The notes beneath the pieces were generated by a model that worked only from the letters and a program-made list of their open reading frames with translations, had not been told where the DNA came from and searched no databases. The translations under genes and the position numbers were made by a program. From Wenzhouxiangella sp. (GTDB lineage: Bacteria > Pseudomonadota > Gammaproteobacteria > Xanthomonadales > Wenzhouxiangellaceae), in NCBI GenBank assembly GCA_007119095.1, contig SKQI01000266.1, positions 1 to 7,744 on the forward strand: a stretch of 7,744 bases of DNA, written 5' to 3'. This document shows, piece after piece, positions 1 through 5,708 of this stretch (positions are counted from its first letter, which is position 1; each line of letters starts with the position of its first letter).

Positions 1-852
1 CAGTACCAGGCCGACCAGCTGGCGCGGCACGCCGGCAGCCTTTTGGGCTTCCAAGGCCTGGCGACCGATGAAATCACGCTCGGGCGGGTCGAAGGCGACG
101 GTCCAGGCCAGGTTCGATTCCAGCGGGCTGGTGCTGGTGTCCATATCCTGGCCATACAGGTTCAGTCCAGCCTCCAGGCGCAGGCTATCGCGCGCGCCAA
201 GACCACAGGGCTGAACGCCGGCCTTGATCAGCCGGTTCCAGAAGTCTTCAGCCAGCTCGGCCGGCAGCAGCACTTCGAAACCGTCTTCGCCGGTGTAACC
301 GGTGCGGGCAATGAAGTAGTCGCCATGGCTGGTAGCGCGAAAGGGTTTGAGTGATTCAGCACTCTGGGCACCCAGCAGTTCGATCACTTTTTCGCGCGCG
401 GCTGGTCCTTGCACGGCGATCATGGCCAGGTCGTCGCGCTCGGTAATTTCTATGGCAAAGCCTTCGGCCTGACTGCGCATCCAGTCCAGATCAACCACGC
501 GGGTGGCGGCATTGACCACGGTGCGATAGAAGGTCGGCTCCAGAAAATAGGTGATCAGATCGTCAATCACCCCACCCTGCTCGTTGAGCATGCAGCCGTA
601 CAGCGCCTGGCCGGCCTCTTTCAAACGGGCAACATCATTGGCCAGCAGCCGCCGCAGGTACGGGCCGGCGTCTTCGCCCTGGATATCGACCACGGTCATG
701 TGCGAGACATCGAACATGCCGGCCGCCTTGCGCACGGCATGATGCTCATCCATCTGCGAGCCATAGTTGATCGGCAGCGACCAGCCGGCGAAATCGACCA
801 GTTTGCCGCCAGCGGAGATGTGGGCGTTGTACAGGGGGGTTTGGTTGGACAT
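1..852 (-). CDS. gcvT: Aminomethyltransferase (glycine cleavage system T protein), N-terminal 284 codons
   Basis: GcvT is the T protein of the glycine cleavage system in the cytoplasm. It transfers the methylene group from the aminomethyl-lipoyl H protein to tetrahydrofolate, releasing ammonia. The reading frame is open from an ATG at 852 to the window edge, so roughly the last 80 of about 365 residues are missing. Visible family signatures are the start MSNQTPLYNAHISAGGKLVDF, FAGWSLPINYGSQ near residue 21, MFDVSHM at 46-52, GGVIDDLITY at 93-102 (one of D97/D98 should match the folate-site Asp101 of E. coli), RTGYTGEDGFE at 183-193 and GLGARDSLRLEAG at 217-229. No strong Shine-Dalgarno is visible before the ATG, but the start agrees with the usual GcvT N-terminus. 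It lies 112 bp after the iron permease gene on the same strand, with a large hairpin between them, so co-transcription is doubtful. Other gcv genes (gcvH, gcvP) are not in the window. Identity is near certain. Confidence 0.97.
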   Translation of the reverse strand, partial: MSNQTPLYNAHISAGGKLVDFAGWSLPINYGSQMDEHHAVRKAAGMFDVSHMTVVDIQGEDAGPYLRRLLANDVARLKEAGQALYGCMLNEQGGVIDDLITYFLEPTFYRTVVNAATRVVDLDWMRSQAEGFAIEITERDDLAMIAVQGPAAREKVIELLGAQSAESLKPFRATSHGDYFIARTGYTGEDGFEVLLPAELAEDFWNRLIKAGVQPCGLGARDSLRLEAGLNLYGQDMDTSTSPLESNLAWTVAFDPPERDFIGRQALEAQKAAGVPRQLVGLVL

Positions 853-887
853 TGGCTGGCTTAGATTGGAAGGAAGATTGATTTTAT

Positions 888-962
888 CGGTTTCCGCTTT
901 CCGGGTTCCGGTTTCCGGAAAAGCTTCGGTCCGGTTTTCCGGAAACCGAAACCCGGAAACCG
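888..962. repeat. 75-bp imperfect inverted repeat (REP-like hairpin)
   Basis: Bases 888-895 can pair with 955-962, and bases 903-922 with 935-954. This gives 27 of 28 paired positions, with a single mismatch at 908, a 7-nt bulge at 896-902 and a loop of about 12 nt at 923-934. The 9-mer CGGTTTCCG occurs four times: at 888-896 and 909-917 on the plus strand, and at 940-948 and 954-962 on the minus strand. The element starts 2 bp after the permease stop codon and ends 35 bp before gcvT. There is no T-run after the stem on either strand, so it is not a textbook intrinsic terminator. It could still limit readthrough, protect the 3' end of the upstream mRNA, or be one copy of a dispersed repeat family. 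Confidence 0.8.
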
Positions 963-964
963 AG

Positions 965-2572
965 CTACCGAATCAACGTCGCCCGCCGAATCAGAACGAT
1001 CACCGGAATCGCCCCCAGCACCACCAACACCAACGACGGCAGGGCCGCCATCTGCCACTGGCCCTCAACGGTCAGGTCGTAAATTCTGACGGCCAGGGTT
1101 TCCCAGCCGAACGGCCTGAGCATCAGGGTAGCGGGCAGTTCCTTGGCAACTTCAACCAGGGCAAGCAGGAAGGCCGTGATCAATCCCGGCCAGAGCAGCG
1201 GCAGGTTCACCCGCCACAGCCGCTGCCAGCGCGATACGCCGAGACTGCGAGCAACCTCGACGTACTCTGGGCGGATGCGACTGGCAACGCTGTCCAGTGG
1301 GCCCCAGGCGACGCGAACGAAGCGGATCAGGTAGGCCAGGACAAGGGCCAGCAAGCCACCGGCCAGGGCAGTGCCGACGGCCTGATCGAAACGAATGAAG
1401 GCCAGCATGATGGCGACGGCCAGTACCGTGCCGGGAATGGCGTAGCCCAGCGCCGCCAATTCCCCGAACAGAACGAATCGACGCTTTGCCTTGTGCATGG
1501 CAAACAGCATCAGCAGGCCGCCAGCCAGCACGGTGACGGCACCGACCAGGCCCAGCAGCATGGTGTTGCCAATCACTCTTGGCATGGTGCCGCTGGTGAT
1601 CTGGCCCAGGTTTGGCCATGCCCAGGCCAGCAACTGGACCAGCGGAACAACGACGGCCAGCAACACCACCAGGCCCTGAATGCCAGTGGCCAACCAGGCC
1701 CGACTGCCCTGCAGACGAATACGGTGACCGCTGGGGCGCTTGTCGGCCTGGCGCGGGCGCTGGTCGCGGCTGTAGCGCTCGGCCAGCAACAGCACCAGGA
1801 TGAACAGCATCAGTATCGAGGCCAACTGAACGGCCGCGGTCAGATTGAACATGCCGAACCAGGTTCGGTAGACCGCGGTGGTGAAGGTTTCATAGCCGTA
1901 AATAGACACCGCACCGAAGTCTGCCAGGGTTTCCATCAAGGCCAGGGTCAGACCCGCCACTACGGCCGGTCGAGCCATCGGCAGAACGATGCGCAAAAAT
2001 GTCTGGTAAGGCCCCACGCCCAGACTGCGGCCGGCTTCAAACGCCGTCAGACCGCCACTGACAAAAGAGGCCCGGGCCAGCAGGTACACATAGGGATAAA
2101 AGGCCAGGGTCAGGATGAACAGTACGCCGCCTGGCCGGCTGAGCATTTCCAGCAGCCATGGGCCGCTACCAAACCAACCGCGCCAGGCACTCTGCAGCGG
2201 GCCACTGAAATCGACCACGCCCAGGTAGATGAAGGCCAGCACATAGGTCGGGAAAGCAAGCGGCAGAACCAGCATGGGGTCCAGCCAGCGGCGCCCCGGA
2301 TATTCACAGCAGGCCGACAGCCAGGCCAGGCCGACACCGAGCACGGTGACGCCGGTTCCAACCACCAGCAGCATCAGCAGCGTGTGGCCAACCAGCAGCG
2401 GCAGAATGTGGGCACGCAAGTGCGCCCAGATGTCCGGCTGCGGCTGCAGCCAGCTGACTGCCAGCATCAACAGCGGCAGCCCGACCAGAAACAGCAGCGG
2501 CAGCAGCGCCCAGTGACGTCCCGGGCGCTTCAGGCCATAGGTTGATATCCGGGTTTCAGCGGTAGCCGGCAC
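965..2572 (-). CDS. fbpB: Fe3+ ABC transporter permease, fused two-domain (FbpB/SfuB family)
   Basis: This 535-aa inner-membrane permease would move ferric iron, delivered by the binding protein, into the cytoplasm using an ATPase partner. It is a tandem fusion of two binding-protein-dependent permease domains, as usual for the FbpB/SfuB/HitB family. The two EAA cytoplasmic loops that dock on the ATPase are visible at residues 178-201 (FEAGRSLGVGPYQ then LPMARP) and 438-462 (VEVARSLGVSRWQ then LPLLWP). Hydrophobic helices lie near 22-41, 58-88, 97-120, 148-168, 203-220, 244-264, 298-318, 333-358, 370-392, 400-418, 462-476 and 508-527, with a charged linker at 265-292. The start is a GTG inside the end of the binding-protein gene, giving a 17-nt overlap and likely translational coupling. 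No good Shine-Dalgarno is seen, so an internal start cannot be excluded. The gene that follows is gcvT, not an ATPase. Family assignment is firm. The metal specificity rests on the neighbouring binding protein and Fur-like box. Confidence 0.92.
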   Translation of the reverse strand: MPATAETRISTYGLKRPGRHWALLPLLFLVGLPLLMLAVSWLQPQPDIWAHLRAHILPLLVGHTLLMLLVVGTGVTVLGVGLAWLSACCEYPGRRWLDPMLVLPLAFPTYVLAFIYLGVVDFSGPLQSAWRGWFGSGPWLLEMLSRPGGVLFILTLAFYPYVYLLARASFVSGGLTAFEAGRSLGVGPYQTFLRIVLPMARPAVVAGLTLALMETLADFGAVSIYGYETFTTAVYRTWFGMFNLTAAVQLASILMLFILVLLLAERYSRDQRPRQADKRPSGHRIRLQGSRAWLATGIQGLVVLLAVVVPLVQLLAWAWPNLGQITSGTMPRVIGNTMLLGLVGAVTVLAGGLLMLFAMHKAKRRFVLFGELAALGYAIPGTVLAVAIMLAFIRFDQAVGTALAGGLLALVLAYLIRFVRVAWGPLDSVASRIRPEYVEVARSLGVSRWQRLWRVNLPLLWPGLITAFLLALVEVAKELPATLMLRPFGWETLAVRIYDLTVEGQWQMAALPSLVLVVLGAIPVIVLIRRATLIR

Positions 2573-3587
2573 GATCCATCAGCCGTACCGCCTGGGACTG
2601 GCGCTGGCCGGCCACAACCAACGGCGTATCGTCGGCGCGGAACTCGCCCCAGCCGCGGATCAAGTCGGCAGCCGGCACCGTCGGACTGGCCGGAAACTCA
2701 TGGTTGCGCTCGGCAAACTCGCCCTGAGCCTGGTCAGACGCCAGCCATTCGATCAAGGCCTGCCCCTGACCAGGCCGCGGCGCATGCCGGGTAACGCCGG
2801 CACCGGAAATATTGACGTGTACCCCGGTGGTGTCCTGGTTGGGCCAGAACACAGTGACAGGGTAATCCGGGTCTTCACTTTCCAAACGGGCAAGATAATA
2901 AGTGTTGACAATGGCGACATCGCAACGTCCGGCCGCAACCGCTTCGATGGTTTGGGTATCGGACGCATAGGGATTGGTCGCCAAATTGGCGACCCAACCG
3001 CGCACGATATCTTCCGTGCGTGCTTCGCCGTGATGCTCAATCATCAGTGCCACCAGCGACTGGTTGTAAACCTTGCGCGAACTGCGCAGGCACAGCCGCC
3101 CCTGCCAGCGCGGGTCGGCCAGATCTTCATAGGTAGACAGCTCATCGGGATCCACTCGATCCCGGTGATAGACAATCACCCGCGCCCGCTGCGACAAACC
3201 GAACCACTGACCCCGTTCATCGCGCAGCGAGGCTGGTATGGCTTCGACCAACGCTTCGCTGTCGATGGCGCTCAGCAGCCCGCGGTCAGCAGCGTGCCAG
3301 AGGTTGCCAGCATCCACAGTGATGAACACATCAGCACTCGTGCGCGCACCTTCTGCGGCAAGACGTTCAATCAGAGAAGCTTCATTGTCGCTGGTAAAGT
3401 CCACCTGTACGCCCGTTGCGGCGGTATAGCGCTGGAACAGCGGCTCGATCAGGTGCGGCTGGCGCGACGTGTAAACGACGACACGCGCCTCGCCGTTGTC
3501 CACAGCACCTCCTGGAGCCGCATCGTTTTGCGGCTCACAGGCGACAAGAAACGTCAGGACAAGCCCAACAGCGAGAACTCTCATCAT
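2556..3587 (-). CDS. fbpA: Iron(III)-binding lipoprotein of an ABC transporter (FbpA/FutA family)
   Basis: This 343-aa protein is the periplasmic, membrane-anchored receptor that captures ferric iron and delivers it to the permease encoded immediately downstream. Residues 1-17 are a lipoprotein signal peptide (MMRVLAVGLVLTFLVAC) with lipobox LVAC and the lipidated Cys at 17. The mature part begins, after a short linker, with the VVVYTSRQ strand at 37-43, typical of type II iron-binding proteins. It continues with ADVFITVDAGNLW near 85-97, GLSQRARVIVYHRDRV at 130-145, KVYNQSL at 172-178 and VNTYYLARL at 227-235. The Tyr pair at 230-231 matches in context the paired tyrosines that bind Fe3+ in FbpA. 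I chose the ATG at 3587. A TTG at 3593 adds two residues and a second ATG at 3584 removes one, and no Shine-Dalgarno decides between them. A Fur-type box and sigma70-like promoter lie just upstream, so induction under iron limitation is likely. Binding of another metal or ligand is possible but less likely. Confidence 0.92.
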   Translation of the reverse strand: MMRVLAVGLVLTFLVACEPQNDAAPGGAVDNGEARVVVYTSRQPHLIEPLFQRYTAATGVQVDFTSDNEASLIERLAAEGARTSADVFITVDAGNLWHAADRGLLSAIDSEALVEAIPASLRDERGQWFGLSQRARVIVYHRDRVDPDELSTYEDLADPRWQGRLCLRSSRKVYNQSLVALMIEHHGEARTEDIVRGWVANLATNPYASDTQTIEAVAAGRCDVAIVNTYYLARLESEDPDYPVTVFWPNQDTTGVHVNISGAGVTRHAPRPGQGQALIEWLASDQAQGEFAERNHEFPASPTVPAADLIRGWGEFRADDTPLVVAGQRQSQAVRLMDRAGYR

Positions 3588-3614
3588 TAGCAAAATCGAA
3601 AAAGGACGACGAGT

Positions 3615-3643
3615 AGTTTATCGATAATGATTTGCATTTGCAA
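3615..3643 (-). promoter_or_regulatory. Sigma70-like promoter of the iron transporter genes
   Basis: Reading the minus strand, TTGCAA (3643-3638) matches the -35 hexamer at 4 of 6 positions. TAAACT (3620-3615) matches the -10 hexamer at 4 of 6 positions. The spacer is exactly 17 bp. Transcription would start near 3608, about 20 nt before the ATG of the iron-binding protein. The predicted spacing and the overlapping Fur-type site support the call. It remains a by-eye prediction. Confidence 0.55.
3622..3641. promoter_or_regulatory. Fur box (candidate operator)
   Basis: The sequence gataatgatttgcatttgc at 3623-3641 matches the classical 19-bp Fur consensus (GATAATGATAATCATTATC) at 14 of 19 positions, including the whole first 9 bases. 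It sits inside the spacer of the predicted promoter and overlaps the -35 hexamer, where bound Fe-Fur would block RNA polymerase. A 10-bp perfect palindrome TTATCGATAA (3618-3627) and the dyad TTGCATTTGCAA (3632-3643) overlap it, which would allow extended Fur binding. The adjacent iron transporter genes make the call coherent. Confidence 0.72.
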
Positions 3644-3661
3644 GCAGATTGCCGACCACTG

Positions 3662-5557
3662 TCAACACGCTTCCAGACGGTCCTGGAAAATGCGACCGCC
3701 CAGCGGAGCCGAGGCCGGCGCGGGCACCTCCACTGCAATCGAGCCGGGTTCACGACATCCGGGCACGGTCAGCAATGCACCACCATCATCGGCCGGGGCA
3801 GCATCAGTCAGCACCTCGAAGTTATAGAGGGTAAACCACGGCAATATTTCGCCAGCCTGACCTTGGAATTCGATCTGGTTGCCGCTTCGGCTTGCCGTCC
3901 ACGGATTGGCAAGCACGTCGGGCGGGCCACCCATCCAGACATCAATCAACTCCGCTTCTGCCGGCAGGGCAATGGTGAATGACTCGATGCCGCGGTCAAA
4001 GTCAAAGTTCATCACCGCATAGCGATAGCGCCAGAGACCGTCATCAACTTCCTCGGCCCGACCGAGAACCCGCAGGTGACCTTGCGGCATGTTGTTGGGA
4101 TAAGGCTCATCCGGCGTCAACGAGGGCACCGTGATAACACGGTGCACTGACATGGGATCGCGACTGTCCTCCGACACCCAGTGACTGATGGGGGAACCCT
4201 GTTGAAACGGTCCCGGGCCGAAGGTGTAGCCGCCGTGTCCGCCGGGCGAAGGATTAACCTGGCGAAAGCCCATGGTGTTCCAGATATCAACATCAAATTG
4301 AACGACATACCAGGCATCAACGAAATACTCGGCGCCTTCATCGCCGTGGTTGAGTTCCTGCGGATCAACCAGCAAACGATGCTCCCAATCACCGGCATTA
4401 CCCGTCTGATCACCGGTACAAGCTGGATCAAAATAAGAACCACAGGAATCCCAGTGACCAGTCGATGGCGAGACTTCGGCGCGAGGGGCCTGATAAAGCC
4501 CCAGGTCATTGGTCCCAGCCGCATAGACATCCAGACAACCCGGCCATAGGACGTGCCCCCGGTAAGCCAGGGGGACATGGCCATCGCAGTTGAGCTCACA
4601 GCTATTGTTGATTGTGTAGAAAGCATGCTTCGCGCCCGAAGCCGCCAGCTGTTCGATACGCCCATTCATGATCCGATACAGGTTCCACACCAGGTACGGA
4701 TGTTGGTCACGGGGCTCAAACGGATAGAAAGACGCATCGGCCGGCACGAACTGACGGAACCAGGGCACGTCGGCCTCACCAAAATTTCTCAGCGTAGCCG
4801 ACGGTGCGATTTTCAATTTGCCGGTTGACGGCTCGAAGCCCTGGCCAACCACCGAGCCTATGTTGGTCAAAACCACATCCACCTCATGACCATCCTGTGG
4901 CCAGAGCGGGCGGTCGTCGCAGGACAGCCCACGACCACTGAAGTCCATGCCCCGACCGGAAACATCCGCGCCGGGCGGCACTTCAAGCGCAAGATCCAGC
5001 CGCAACATTCCAATCGGCATTTCTGCCAACTCTGGCCGCTCCAGCAATTCCGCAAATGTGGCGGTGGCGGTAATTTCGGCATTGCGAAACGTCACTTCAC
5101 CCCGGTCCGGGTCGGCTAGCAGATGAATATGGGTGATGTTGGCCAGATGTCGGCCTGACTTGTCGAACATCTGCAGCACCGGCACGCGAAACTGTTCAGC
5201 CGGTACCAGGCGCAGGTCGCTCAACGACAACACCTGATCGCCATGGTGCAGGGAAAGATCCGTGGACAGTCGTAGCTCGCCACCGCTGAAACCTTCGAAG
5301 TTCCCCCAGGGCATGAACAGCCAAAGCAGTGAGGCTTCAAGCGCGAAGCCGGCGCGCACTCGCTGCCGCAGCGGCCGACCGGCCTGGTGAACCTCGACCC
5401 CGAAATCCGGCAGATAGTCACCACGCAGCTCCATTTCGCCGGTACCGGCTCCGGTTGGCCATGCGGCAGTGGGCTCGGGCACCCAGTCTGCAGCGGAAGA
5501 CCAGGCCAGTCCAGAGGCGGCAGCAAGGAAGATCAGGGTGCAGATTCTGTTCAACAT
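3662..5557 (-). CDS. Secreted protein of unknown function, Cys-rich centre, DRxE-type C-terminal tail
   Basis: I do not recognise a characterised gene. The 631-aa product begins with a classical signal peptide (MLNRICTLIFLAAASGLAWS, cleavage near residues 22-23), so it is exported. Residues 41-195 are beta-rich, with no catalytic motif I can name. The central part (225-385) contains DVVLTNIG, HPYLVWNLYRIMNGRIEQ (286-303), KHAFYTINNSCELNC (310-324), WPGCLDVYAAGTND (338-351), PRAEVSPSTG (358-367) and a run of Cys. From memory this resembles a family of uncharacterised exported bacterial proteins with the pattern HP-NLYR-dG-EQ, KHxF, GC-DxY and PRxEV-P-TG. Residues 405-585 form another beta-rich part rich in aromatic residues (YFVDAWYVVQFDVDIWNTMG). 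An Ala/Pro linker (608-619) leads to the terminal tail GRIFQDRLEAC. I chose the ATG at 5557, which starts directly at the signal peptide. An upstream GTG at 5569 would add four residues. The gene lies 74 bp upstream of the iron-binding protein gene on the same strand, with no clear terminator between. Confidence 0.85.
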   Translation of the reverse strand: MLNRICTLIFLAAASGLAWSSAADWVPEPTAAWPTGAGTGEMELRGDYLPDFGVEVHQAGRPLRQRVRAGFALEASLLWLFMPWGNFEGFSGGELRLSTDLSLHHGDQVLSLSDLRLVPAEQFRVPVLQMFDKSGRHLANITHIHLLADPDRGEVTFRNAEITATATFAELLERPELAEMPIGMLRLDLALEVPPGADVSGRGMDFSGRGLSCDDRPLWPQDGHEVDVVLTNIGSVVGQGFEPSTGKLKIAPSATLRNFGEADVPWFRQFVPADASFYPFEPRDQHPYLVWNLYRIMNGRIEQLAASGAKHAFYTINNSCELNCDGHVPLAYRGHVLWPGCLDVYAAGTNDLGLYQAPRAEVSPSTGHWDSCGSYFDPACTGDQTGNAGDWEHRLLVDPQELNHGDEGAEYFVDAWYVVQFDVDIWNTMGFRQVNPSPGGHGGYTFGPGPFQQGSPISHWVSEDSRDPMSVHRVITVPSLTPDEPYPNNMPQGHLRVLGRAEEVDDGLWRYRYAVMNFDFDRGIESFTIALPAEAELIDVWMGGPPDVLANPWTASRSGNQIEFQGQAGEILPWFTLYNFEVLTDAAPADDGGALLTVPGCREPGSIAVEVPAPASAPLGGRIFQDRLEAC

Positions 5558-5608
5558 GGAGTCGGGCACTCGAAAAGCTTTAGGTTGGAAGTGTAACCAT
5601 TCCCCGTG

Positions 5609-5629
5609 TGGACTGCTCGAGCCAGTCCA
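5609..5629. promoter_or_regulatory. 21-bp inverted repeat, candidate operator
   Basis: TGGACTG at 5609-5615 is exactly inverted as CAGTCCA at 5623-5629 around a 7-nt centre that contains CTCGAG. The size and symmetry suit a dimeric repressor or activator in the divergent promoter region. No regulator gene is adjacent, so its partner is unknown. It could also be chance or a leader hairpin. Confidence 0.35.
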
Positions 5630-5637
5630 TCAGCCTG

Positions 5638-5651
5638 GCGCTGATCAGCGC
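5638..5651. promoter_or_regulatory. Perfect 14-bp palindrome GCGCTGATCAGCGC
   Basis: This is a perfect self-complementary 14-mer located 58 bp upstream of the DUF1538 start codon and 8 bp from the preceding inverted repeat. It may be a protein-binding site or part of a leader structure. The sequence alone does not tell which. Confidence 0.35.
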
Positions 5652-5708
5652 TTGCTGCCTGCCGCAACAGGCTGGCCGAATGGCGTCGTTGCTGGCATCA
5701 TCCCGACC

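Larger units (their letters stand above)
5570..5708. other. Divergent intergenic region with dyad symmetries
   Basis: These 139 bp separate the leftward secreted-protein gene from the rightward DUF1538 operon, so promoters in both directions are expected. I could not pick convincing -35/-10 pairs on either strand. The region contains two distinct palindromic sites, listed separately, and a weaker stem (GCCTG at 5657-5661 with CAGGC at 5668-5672) in what would be the leader of the rightward operon. Confidence 0.5.

Noticed and set aside
409..864. Plus-strand open frame of 151 codons opposite gcvT
   Set aside because: Shadow of gcvT, whose minus-strand translation matches the family over its full visible length.
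888..962. Intrinsic terminator call for the hairpin after the permease
   Set aside because: The stem is strong but neither strand has a T-run after it, so it is reported as an inverted repeat rather than a terminator.
767..2545. Plus-strand open frame of 592 codons opposite the permease gene
   Set aside because: It is an antisense shadow of a hydrophobic GC-rich gene. The product is extremely Gln/Arg/His rich with no fold-like pattern, while the minus strand gives a clear ABC permease.
2700..3590. Plus-strand open frame of 296 codons opposite the iron-binding protein gene
   Set aside because: It covers exactly the complement of a well-supported lipoprotein gene, has no recognisable motif or ribosome binding site, and would run across the promoter-proximal coding region.
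5636..5656. Possible sigma54 (-24/-12) promoter before the DUF1538 operon, prompted by the PII gene
   Set aside because: The TGG and TTGC elements are present, but the GG and GC are 15 nt apart instead of 10, so the spacing is wrong.
5469..5708. Upstream 80-codon extension of the DUF1538 frame
   Set aside because: The extension overlaps the divergent secreted-protein gene, is hydrophilic and lacks motifs. The ATG at 5709 directly precedes the first membrane helix.
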